A DNA stretch of 26,702 nucleotides from an uncultured Bacillaceae bacterium (GTDB lineage: Bacteria > Bacillota > Bacilli > Bacillales > Caldibacillaceae). Below, in pieces: positions 1-6,390 of the stretch. The stretch is taken from contig CALKAK010000041.1 in the NCBI GenBank assembly GCA_937983015.1, forward strand, positions 1 through 26,702, read 5' to 3'. The position numbers were made by a program, and so were the translations under genes. Numbering within the stretch: the first letter of the stretch is position 1; each line of letters starts with the position of its first letter. Under the pieces are notes generated by a model. It did not search any database. It was not told where the DNA came from and saw only the letters and a list, made by a program, of their open reading frames with translations.

Positions 1-38
1 GGCGTGGTTCGTTCATGCAGAGTGAAGAGACGAGGTGA
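1..38 (+). CDS. rlmN: Probable 3' end of rlmN (23S rRNA/tRNA adenine-C2 methyltransferase), partial
   Basis: Frame 3 reads RGSFMQSEETR and stops at TGA 36-38, five bases before the prpC start. In B. subtilis and relatives rlmN lies directly upstream of prpC, and its product, as I remember it, ends in a similar short charged tail (…ETR). Only eleven codons are visible and none belongs to the radical-SAM core, so the call rests on position plus weak tail resemblance. The prpC ribosome-binding site lies inside these last codons, which would fit a co-transcribed, tightly packed pair. Confidence 0.4.
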   Translation, partial: RGSFMQSEETR

Positions 39-42
39 CATA

Positions 43-804
43 ATGAAAAAAGTCGTTCGTACGAATCCCGGAAAAATCCGCCCTCATAATGAAGATTATG
101 CCGGTGTCGCCAGGAATCGTTCTGGAACATTATTGGCGGTCGTCTGTGACGGTATGGGGGGGCATCAAGCCGGTGAAGTGGCGAGTCGCATGGCCGGTGA
201 ACTCATACTACAGGCCTGGAAAGAAACAGAAGGTATCACCGCCAGTGAAGAAGCCGAAAGTTGGCTTAGTACGCGAATTCACGAAATTAATGAGAAGATC
301 TTTACGCAGTCGATGTCACAGGACCATTTGCGAGGCATGGGGACGACGCTCGTTGCAGCGATTTGCACGGAAAGTTTCGCGACCATCGCCTATGTCGGTG
401 ACAGCCGCTGTTATATCTTGAATGAATCGGGGTTGCAACAAGTAACCGACGACCATTCTCTCGTAAATGAGCTCGTCAAAATTGGCCAAATAACAAAAGA
501 AGCGGCTGAACACCATCCACAAAAACATGTCCTTTTACGTGCTGTTGGGACAGAACCCGATGTGTTGATCGATATTATCACGGTACCTTTTAAAAAGAAT
601 GATTATTTATTACTTTGTTCTGATGGATTGACGAATGAAGTAACGGATGAAGAAATCGAGGAAATCATCGGCTCCCCGGACGATATCGAAGAAAAAGCGA
701 CGAAATTGGTCGATCGGGCCAATCAAAATGGCGGTGAGGACAATATCACCCTTGTTTTGATTTACCATGTGACAGAGGAAGAAGCAGGTGAAACATCATG
801 TTAA
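43..804 (+). CDS. prpC: PP2C-family protein serine/threonine phosphatase PrpC
   Basis: A 253-residue metal-dependent (PPM/PP2C) phosphatase that removes phosphate from Ser/Thr residues, in B. subtilis opposing the kinase PrkC encoded next door. Visible motifs in order: RPHNED (residues 13-18, metal-binding D18), CDGMGGH (35-41, metal-binding D36 and G37), GMGTT, GDSRCY, CSDGLTNE and GGEDNIT near the C terminus, all in the family order. Length matches the B. subtilis protein (about 254 residues). An in-frame ATG-less extension to position 4 exists, but ATG 43 is chosen because GAGGTG at 32-37 is correctly spaced and the homologue begins just before the TNPGKIRPHNED segment. The last codons overlap prkC by 7 bases, so translation of the two is probably coupled. 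The protein is cytosolic, with no signal peptide or membrane segment. Confidence 0.97.
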   Translation: MKKVVRTNPGKIRPHNEDYAGVARNRSGTLLAVVCDGMGGHQAGEVASRMAGELILQAWKETEGITASEEAESWLSTRIHEINEKIFTQSMSQDHLRGMGTTLVAAICTESFATIAYVGDSRCYILNESGLQQVTDDHSLVNELVKIGQITKEAAEHHPQKHVLLRAVGTEPDVLIDIITVPFKKNDYLLLCSDGLTNEVTDEEIEEIIGSPDDIEEKATKLVDRANQNGGEDNITLVLIYHVTEEEAGETSC

Positions 805-2756
805 TCGGTAGAAGGATCAATGATCGGTACAAAATCATTGAACGAATTGGCGGAGGCGGCATGGCGAATGTATATCTAGCCAGGGATATTATCCTTGAAC
901 GGTATGTAGCCGTCAAGGTGTTACGCCTCGATTACGCTAATGATCCCGAGTTTATCCGCCGTTTTCATCGTGAAGCGATTAACGCAACTAGCCTTGCCCA
1001 CCCGAATATCGTGAACATCTACGATGTCGGGGAAGAGGATAATATTTATTACCTGGTAATGGAATACGTGAACGGGGAAACATTAAAACAATACATACAA
1101 AAAAATGCGCCGATTCCCCTGGAAAAAGTCATTGATATCATGCTTCAAATTGCTTCCGGGATCAGCCACGCCCATCAAAATAATATTATCCACCGGGATA
1201 TTAAGCCGCAAAATATTCTGATCGATAAAGATGGGAATGTGAAGGTCACAGATTTTGGTATCGCCATCGCCTTAACGTCTACGACGATCACGCACACCAA
1301 TTCAGTGATCGGTTCGGTTCATTACATATCACCAGAACAGGCACGCGGTGGAGTCGCCACGAAAAAATCGGATATTTATTCATTGGGGATCGTCATGTTC
1401 GAAATGTTGACGGGTAGGCTTCCGTTTTCCGGGGATTCGGCTGTTTCGATCGCATTAAAACATTTACAAGACGAAACACCCTCACCGCGCCGATATAATC
1501 CGGATATTCCGCAAAGTGTCGCGAATATTGTAATCAAGGCGACGGCTAAAGATCCTTTTTATCGCTATGACGATGTCGAAGCGATGATCGCGGATTTGAA
1601 GACATGTCTCGATCCGGAGCGGTTGAATGAAGAACCGGTGGTATTTCCTGTCGACGAAGAGGAAACAAAAGTCATTCCTGTCATACATAATGAAGAGCAA
1701 AAATTAGCGGAAGACATGACTCAGGAAGAGGCGACGACGAGTATAACAAAATCCACACCACCTTTGGAAAACGAGGAAAAACCGGCAAAGAAAAAGAAGA
1801 AGCTGCCATGGATTATCGGCGGTATCGTCACATTTTTCGTGCTTGCAGGTCTATTTCTCATTTTTGTTATACCCGGTTTGCTCGGCCCGAAAGATGTGAT
1901 CGTCCCGGATGTGACGGGGATGGAAATCGAAGAGGCAATCGAAATGTTACAAGAAGCGGGTCTTACGATCGGAGAACAGATGCTTTTGAATGATGATGAA
2001 ATCCCCGAAAACCATGTCATCCAGACCGATCCGAAGGCCGGGAAAACGGTAAAAGAAGGAGCAGAAGTGAATATTTATGTGAGTCTTGGACGGGAAAAAC
2101 TTGAGTTTCTCAATTATACGGGACGTAAAATCGACGAAGTTCTACGTCTACTTAAGGATCTTGGCTTCAAAGACATCAAGCTCGAAGAAGTGTTTGCCGA
2201 AGAGGAACCAGGAACGATCCTTGAACAGGATCCTGAACCTGGTACGGAAGTGATTCCGGTAGAGACCGTAATCACATTCACTATCAGCAAAGGGGAAGAA
2301 ACGTTCACCCTCGATGATTTAACCAATTACAGCAGGGAAGCTCTCGAGGGCTATGCCAAACGGATGGGCATTAAAATTGTAACCGATGGAAAATATCACG
2401 ATACCGTAACGGAAGGGAATGTCATCAGTCAGGAAACACCACCGGGAACGCAATTGAAGAAAGGAGACACGGTTAAAGTCATCATCTCCAAGGGACCTGA
2501 ACCTTTGCCGCCGCGTCCGATGCAAATTGTCATGAAAGTTCCTTTTGATGCGGAGCAGGCCGAAGATGGTAAGCAAATCGTCCATATTTATATCGATGAT
2601 GTCAACCACACTTATGACGAACCGTATCAAACACTGGAAATCACGCAAGATACCAATGTTCAGTTTGAAGTATTAATTCCACCGGATGGCAGTGCCCGTT
2701 ATAAAATCACGATTGACGGACAGGTTTTCTTTGAAGAAGTAGTCCCGTATTCATAA
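798..2756 (+). CDS. prkC: PASTA-domain membrane Ser/Thr protein kinase PrkC
   Basis: A 652-residue Hanks-type kinase that senses cell-wall fragments through extracellular PASTA repeats; in B. subtilis it acts in stationary phase and in spore germination. The kinase domain spans about residues 1-270: glycine loop GGGGMANVY (18-26), ATP-binding K40, HRDIKPQN with catalytic D134, DFG at D152, and a threonine-rich activation loop (T160, T162, T163, T165, T167) whose threonines are autophosphorylation sites in the B. subtilis protein. A lysine-rich stretch precedes one membrane segment (about 337-363). Three PASTA repeats follow (about 365-432, 433-502, 503-571), then a C-terminal domain of about 80 residues, as in B. 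subtilis. The ATG at 798 overlaps the end of prpC. A terminator follows at 2768-2837. Confidence 0.98.
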   Translation: MLIGRRINDRYKIIERIGGGGMANVYLARDIILERYVAVKVLRLDYANDPEFIRRFHREAINATSLAHPNIVNIYDVGEEDNIYYLVMEYVNGETLKQYIQKNAPIPLEKVIDIMLQIASGISHAHQNNIIHRDIKPQNILIDKDGNVKVTDFGIAIALTSTTITHTNSVIGSVHYISPEQARGGVATKKSDIYSLGIVMFEMLTGRLPFSGDSAVSIALKHLQDETPSPRRYNPDIPQSVANIVIKATAKDPFYRYDDVEAMIADLKTCLDPERLNEEPVVFPVDEEETKVIPVIHNEEQKLAEDMTQEEATTSITKSTPPLENEEKPAKKKKKLPWIIGGIVTFFVLAGLFLIFVIPGLLGPKDVIVPDVTGMEIEEAIEMLQEAGLTIGEQMLLNDDEIPENHVIQTDPKAGKTVKEGAEVNIYVSLGREKLEFLNYTGRKIDEVLRLLKDLGFKDIKLEEVFAEEEPGTILEQDPEPGTEVIPVETVITFTISKGEETFTLDDLTNYSREALEGYAKRMGIKIVTDGKYHDTVTEGNVISQETPPGTQLKKGDTVKVIISKGPEPLPPRPMQIVMKVPFDAEQAEDGKQIVHIYIDDVNHTYDEPYQTLEITQDTNVQFEVLIPPDGSARYKITIDGQVFFEEVVPYS

Positions 2757-2767
2757 TAGCTAAGAAT

Positions 2768-2837
2768 CCCCCATTTTCACGAGCAAACAGACCGGCTGCC
2801 ATAACAGCGGATTCCTGTTAAAAAATGGGGGTTTTTT
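2768..2837 (+). terminator. Rho-independent terminator after prkC, long inner-paired loop
   Basis: CCCCCATTTT (2768-2777) pairs perfectly with AAAATGGGGG (2822-2831) and is followed by six T (2832-2837). The 44-base loop is not plain: TAACAG (2802-2807) pairs with CTGTTA (2815-2820), and GCTG/CAGC (2795-2798/2805-2808) offers an alternative pairing. The T tract supports termination; the loop length is unusual for an intrinsic terminator. Confidence 0.75.
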
Positions 2838-2959
2838 GTAGGTAAAATACTTAAAACTCCGGTGCATGATTAAGAAGATTTGTATAAAATAATAGTTAGA
2901 ATAAGTTTTCACTATCAGGGAATATTGAAATAACCGGAAAATATTTAAGGAGTGAAGTG

Positions 2960-3844
2960 ATGCCGGAAGGAAGAATCATGAAAGCCTTGAGTGGTTTTTA
3001 TTATGTGAAAAGCGGTGAAAAGATCTATCAATGTCGTGGCCGAGGCGTGTTTCGGAAAAGAAATATCACACCACTCGTAGGCGATCTCGTCACGTTTCAA
3101 ATTGAAGGTGAGGATGAGGGGTATATTCTCGAAATTAAAGATAGGAAAAATGCACTCATACGCCCTCCAATCGCTAATATTGACCAAGCGTTTGTTACTT
3201 TTTCTGCAACCGATCCCGATCTTAATGTTACTTTGCTCGATCGTTTTCTCGTGATGATTGAAGCGAAACGAATAACACCGATCATCGTTGTGACGAAAGT
3301 GGATTTATTGACCGATGCCGAAATCGCGAGTCTCCAGGAAATTTTAACTTACTATCGGAAGATCGGCTACCAGGTGGTCACAACTTGTAAGGATGACCGT
3401 GACAGTCTACAAGAACTAATCGATCTGATCAAGGATAAAATCTCTGTCTTTGCCGGTCAATCCGGCGTTGGTAAATCGACTTTATTAAATCGATTGCGTC
3501 CGGATTTAAATCTTGAAACGAGAGAAATTTCCCGTCATTTAGGTCGCGGTCGCCACACAACCCGACATGTGGAACTTCTTGAGATCGGTGAAGGCCTGGT
3601 TGCGGATACACCGGGATTTAGCAGTCTGGAATTTACAGATATAGAACCGGAAGATTTGACGCGATTTTTTCCGGAAATGCTCGCTAGGTACCGGGATTGT
3701 AAATTCCGTGGCTGCCTTCATGTTAATGAACCGGATTGTGCCGTGAAAGATGCGGTAAATACTGGTGATATTCCTTCCTGTCGTTACGAGAATTACCGTA
3801 CATTTTTAAGTGAAATACAAGATAGAAAGTTGAGGTTATACTGA
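2960..3844 (+). CDS. rsgA: Ribosome small-subunit-dependent GTPase RsgA
   Basis: A 294-residue circularly permuted GTPase that helps mature the 30S ribosomal subunit (YloQ/YjeQ family). An N-terminal OB fold (about 1-70) precedes the G domain, in which G4 (TKVD, 112-115) comes before G1 (GQSGVGKS, 166-173), the switch region HLGRGRHTTRH (193-203) and G3 (DTPG, 216-219): the permuted order that defines the family. A C-terminal zinc site is visible as C247, C252, H254, C260. ATG 2960 is preferred over GTG 2957 because AAGGAG (2948-2953) then sits 6 bases away, and the protein begins MPEG like its homologues. The stop overlaps the rpe start (TGATG). It follows the prkC terminator, so it needs its own promoter; I found no convincing one in 2838-2947. 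Confidence 0.98.
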   Translation: MPEGRIMKALSGFYYVKSGEKIYQCRGRGVFRKRNITPLVGDLVTFQIEGEDEGYILEIKDRKNALIRPPIANIDQAFVTFSATDPDLNVTLLDRFLVMIEAKRITPIIVVTKVDLLTDAEIASLQEILTYYRKIGYQVVTTCKDDRDSLQELIDLIKDKISVFAGQSGVGKSTLLNRLRPDLNLETREISRHLGRGRHTTRHVELLEIGEGLVADTPGFSSLEFTDIEPEDLTRFFPEMLARYRDCKFRGCLHVNEPDCAVKDAVNTGDIPSCRYENYRTFLSEIQDRKLRLY

Positions 3845-4491
3845 TGGTTAAGATTGCACCTAGTATTTTGGCAGCAGATTTTTCTATATTAGCCAAGGAA
3901 GTAACGGATGTGGAACAAGGTGGAGCGGATTACATTCATATCGATGTGATGGATGGGTGTTTTGTCCCCAATATCAGTTTTGGTCCGGTCGTTATTGAGG
4001 CGATTCGCCCATTGACCAGTCTCCCCTTCGATGTTCACTTGATGATCGAGGAGCCAGGACGGTACATTACCGACTTTGTCAACGTCGGTAGTGACCTTAT
4101 TTCCGTTCACGTTGAAGCCTGTCGACACTTACATAGGACAATTTATCAGATAAAGGAACACGGTGTGAAAGCCGGAGTTGTTTTGAATCCAGCCACACCG
4201 GTGGAGATGGTACGGGAGATTCTTCCTGATATTGATCTTGTCTTATTGATGACGGTCAATCCCGGATTTGGTGGGCAGGATTTTATTCCGGCGGTATTGA
4301 ATAAAATTGAACAAATCTCCCATTATAAAGAGGAACACGGGTTAAATTTTGAGATCGAAGTGGATGGCGGTATTAATCGAGAAACAGCCCGGCTATGTGT
4401 TGAAAAGGGTGCGAATGTTTTAGTTGCCGGTTCGGCGATTTTCAAAGAAAGCGATCGGAAAAAGGCGATCCAGATCTTGAGGGGCGAATAA
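3844..4491 (+). CDS. rpe: Ribulose-phosphate 3-epimerase
   Basis: A 215-residue TIM-barrel enzyme interconverting ribulose 5-phosphate and xylulose 5-phosphate in the pentose phosphate pathway. Seen: N-terminal APSILAADF; metal ligands in HIDVMDG (H32, D34) and DVHLM (H65); the MTVNPGFGGQ phosphate-binding loop; and EVDGGIN with the second catalytic aspartate. Length is normal for the family. ATG 3844 shares its A with the rsgA stop, and GAGG just upstream is a usable ribosome-binding site, so translation is coupled to rsgA. thiN starts two bases after the stop. Confidence 0.98.
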   Translation: MVKIAPSILAADFSILAKEVTDVEQGGADYIHIDVMDGCFVPNISFGPVVIEAIRPLTSLPFDVHLMIEEPGRYITDFVNVGSDLISVHVEACRHLHRTIYQIKEHGVKAGVVLNPATPVEMVREILPDIDLVLLMTVNPGFGGQDFIPAVLNKIEQISHYKEEHGLNFEIEVDGGINRETARLCVEKGANVLVAGSAIFKESDRKKAIQILRGE

Positions 4492-4493
4492 AC

Positions 4494-5156
4494 TTGTCAA
4501 GGATTGTGAATATTTTAGCAGGTGGCCCGAAAAATCATTTACCGGATTTATCACTGTATCGGGAACGAATGGAGGAGGAGTTTTGGATCGGCGTCGACCG
4601 CGGCGTTCAATATTTATTCGCGGCAGGGATTACGCCGGATCTGGCGCTCGGAGATTTTGATTCCATCCCACAAGAGATAGCAAAAATACTGGACCGGGCC
4701 CCGTTTCCGGTCCGGAAATTCCCCGCGGAAAAGGATCAAACCGATATGGAACTGGCTCTTGAAGCAGCGCTAGAATATAAACCGGATGAGATCAGAATCT
4801 TCGGAGCCACGGGAGGCCGGCTTGATCACCTGCTGGCAAATATCCAATTGTTGAGTTCTCCCCGATTTATAGAGAAAGTGAGACATTTACGCTTGATCGA
4901 TAAAAGCAATATTTTAGAAGTAAAAAAACCGGGTACTTACACACTGGAAAAAGATACGAAATTCTCCTTCGTCTCTTTTATCCCACTGACGCCGGTCATA
5001 GAAAATTTAACTTTACAAGGTTTTAAATACCCACTTGAAAATGCCACGATCCCCTTCGGTTCAACCTTATGTATCAGCAATGAATTAATTGCCGACTCCG
5101 GTACTTTTTTATTCTCGGCGGGCATATTATTAGTGATAAGGAGTAAGGATAGCTGA
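4494..5156 (+). CDS. thiN: Thiamine pyrophosphokinase
   Basis: A 220-residue cytosolic kinase that converts thiamine to thiamine diphosphate with ATP (YloS in B. subtilis). Family motifs are clear: LAGGPKN at the N terminus, WIGVDRG, LGDFDSI (substrate/ATP binding), EKDQTDMELAL and the GATGGRLDH catalytic loop; the C-terminal beta domain holds SFIPLT and GSTLCISNE. The start is TTG 4494: GAGGGG (about 4479-4484) lies upstream at a workable distance, and the downstream reading aligns with the homologue's short N terminus. It belongs to the rsgA-rpe-thiN transcription unit with 2-base spacing to rpe. Confidence 0.96.
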   Translation: MSRIVNILAGGPKNHLPDLSLYRERMEEEFWIGVDRGVQYLFAAGITPDLALGDFDSIPQEIAKILDRAPFPVRKFPAEKDQTDMELALEAALEYKPDEIRIFGATGGRLDHLLANIQLLSSPRFIEKVRHLRLIDKSNILEVKKPGTYTLEKDTKFSFVSFIPLTPVIENLTLQGFKYPLENATIPFGSTLCISNELIADSGTFLFSAGILLVIRSKDS

Positions 5157-5230
5157 AGCGTGTCTATTTCCATACAGAAGAGATTCGGGGAATTGCTTTT
5201 GAATAGTCTAGATAAGGAGAAGTTTGGCTA

Positions 5231-5257
5231 ATGAACCGAGGAGGGATTGCTGGATGA
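5231..5257 (+). CDS. Possible 8-codon leader peptide overlapping the spoVM start
   Basis: ATG 5231 opens an eight-codon reading frame (MNRGGIAG) that stops at TGA 5255-5257, overlapping the spoVM ATG (5254-5256) as ATGA. An AAGGAGA stretch (5214-5220) lies about 11 bases upstream and could act as its own ribosome-binding site. The frame runs through the spoVM ribosome-binding site. It could arise by chance; no homologue is known to me. Confidence 0.2.
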   Translation: MNRGGIAG

Positions 5258-5334
5258 AATTTTATACGATAAAACTACCGCGATTTCTTGGTGGCTTTAT
5301 TCGGATCATACTTTCGGCTTTTAAAAAGAATTGA
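5254..5334 (+). CDS. spoVM: SpoVM, stage V sporulation peptide (spore-coat anchor)
   Basis: A 26-residue peptide beginning MKFYTIKLPRFLGG and ending FKKN. The first nine residues match what I recall of B. subtilis SpoVM exactly, including proline 9, and the total length is the same. SpoVM is an amphipathic helix that recognises the convex curvature of the forespore membrane and anchors SpoIVA, the coat base layer. The position between thiN and rpmB is also that of B. subtilis. GAGGAGGG (5238-5245) is a strong ribosome-binding site 8 bases upstream. In B. subtilis the gene is made in the mother cell under SigE/SigK; a CATACA motif at 5171-5176 resembles a SigE -10, but no good -35 accompanies it. 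Its presence implies that the organism, or a recent ancestor, forms endospores. Confidence 0.96.
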   Translation: MKFYTIKLPRFLGGFIRIILSAFKKN

Positions 5335-5431
5335 CAACATGGACTCGTCACCAACGATCTCCCTCGGTTGGGCAGGATCCGGGGGATTTTATCTTTTTTC
5401 ACCATATGATAAATGCTTAAAAAAACGAAAA

Positions 5432-5465
5432 AAGAGGCATCTTTCCCCGAAGGATAGTGCCTCTT
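5432..5465. terminator. Bidirectional terminator between spoVM and rpmB
   Basis: AAGAGGCA (5432-5439) pairs with TGCCTCTT (5458-5465). On the minus strand the stem is followed by a strong T tract (the A-rich run 5418-5433 read in reverse), so it most clearly terminates rpmB, whose stop codon is 6 bases away. On the plus strand the T-rich TATTTATT gives a weaker tail for the spoVM transcript. Confidence 0.85.
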
Positions 5466-5470
5466 ATTTA

Positions 5471-5659
5471 TTATACACGAGTAACTTTACCAGATTTTAA
5501 TGCCCGGGCAGATACCCAAACTTTTTTCGGTTTTCCGTCCACTAAAATGCGAACTTTTTGCAGGTTGGCACCCCATTTTCTCCGTGTAGCGTTCATCGCA
5601 TGGGAGCGTCGGTTGCCGAAGGATGCCTTTTTACCGGTAATTACACATTTTTTTGCCAT
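5471..5659 (-). CDS. rpmB: 50S ribosomal protein L28
   Basis: A 62-residue, strongly basic protein starting MAKKCVITGKK and containing the family core SHAMNATRRKWGANLQKVR and the VSARALKSGKV tail. Typical length for Bacillales L28. It lacks the CXXC pair of zinc-binding paralogues (only one Cys, residue 5), so it is the zinc-independent form. A GGAGGG ribosome-binding site on the minus strand (about 5666-5674) precedes the ATG. It is transcribed against its neighbours, as in B. subtilis, between spoVM and yloU. Confidence 0.98.
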   Translation of the reverse strand: MAKKCVITGKKASFGNRRSHAMNATRRKWGANLQKVRILVDGKPKKVWVSARALKSGKVTRV

Positions 5660-6011
5660 TCTGATCCCTCCTCATTCTATCAATCGTACAAAAAACGAAC
5701 AAATTTACTAAATTAGCTTACCATACAATATTATAATATGCAATAATGGATATTTTTTCGTCATTATGAATATCTTATCAAGAATAAAAAAATTGGACCA
5801 AACCCGATTTTCATAAATCTCGGAAAGCTAACCGACGATGGGTACCCCGAAAATTTTTGTGAAATTTTTAACGAATAGATAATTTTTTCAAGTTAATTCT
5901 TGACAAAACAAGTTATGTTCGTATTAATAATGTAAGCGAACCTTTTAAATTTTATTTCCTTATAGTAAAATAAACGTAGTTTGTCTCACTACCGTAAAGG
6001 GGGAACTGTTG
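5660..6011. other. Divergent intergenic region rpmB / yloU
   Basis: About 350 bases without a gene. It must contain the rpmB promoter (minus strand) and holds the yloU promoter (5900-5927, listed separately). The rpmB-proximal part is very AT-rich and contains a perfect 12-bp palindrome ATATTATAATAT (5728-5739); no SigA-type -35/-10 pair for rpmB stood out. The block about 5810-5850 is more GC-rich, with a short TCGG/CCGA hairpin and the palindrome GGGTACCC; it matches no riboswitch or leader I recognise. Confidence 0.6.
5900..5927 (+). promoter_or_regulatory. SigA-type promoter for yloU-fakA
   Basis: Perfect -35 TTGACA (5900-5905), 16-base spacer, -10 TATTAA (5922-5927, 4 of 6 consensus). 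Two copies of CAAGTTA (5889-5895 and 5909-5915) flank the -35 exactly 20 bases apart, and GTTCG (5917-5921)/CGAAC (5937-5941) form an inverted repeat around the -10. Confidence 0.6.
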
Positions 6012-6374
6012 ATGTCCATTGAACTCAAGACGAAATACGGACATATTGAAGTATCCAACGATACCATCGCCCAGATTTGCGGTGGAGCGGCCGTTGATGT
6101 ATATGGAATTGTTGGTATGGCTTCGAGAAAACAAATTCGTGATGGAATTAGTGAAATACTAGGCAGAGAAAATTTTTCAAAAGGTGTCGTTGTCCGTCAA
6201 GAGAACGATGAAATTCATATCGATTTATACATCATCGTTGGTTATGGAACTAAAATTTCTGAAGTGGCACATAATGTACAAACCAAAGTGAAATACGTAC
6301 TAGAAAAGACCCTAGGAATTGTGGCGGATTCGGTTAACATTATCGTGCAAGGAGTCCGGGTAATCAACCCGTAA
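6012..6374 (+). CDS. yloU: Asp23/Gls24-family envelope stress protein YloU
   Basis: A 120-residue Asp23/Gls24 (DUF322) protein beginning MSIELKTKYGHIEVSN. Nearly every stretch resembles B. subtilis YloU: the GGAAVDVYGIVGMASR core, the IDLYIIVGYGTKISEVAHNVQ segment and the VNIIVQGVRV tail. Members form membrane-associated assemblies linked to cell-envelope homeostasis; the biochemical activity is not settled. It is co-encoded with fakA across Bacillota, which suggests a shared membrane-lipid or envelope role. ATG 6012 is chosen over TTG 6009 because AAAGGGGG (5996-6003) is better spaced for it and the homologue starts MSIE. fakA follows after 16 bases. Confidence 0.96.
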   Translation: MSIELKTKYGHIEVSNDTIAQICGGAAVDVYGIVGMASRKQIRDGISEILGRENFSKGVVVRQENDEIHIDLYIIVGYGTKISEVAHNVQTKVKYVLEKTLGIVADSVNIIVQGVRVINP

Positions 6375-6390
6375 GTTAGGAGGAAAAATT

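Noticed and set aside
5144..5178. SigE-type sporulation promoter upstream of spoVM (CATACA at 5171-5176)
   Set aside because: The -10 core fits, but no SigE-like -35 is found at the required 13-15 base spacing; kept only as a remark under spoVM.
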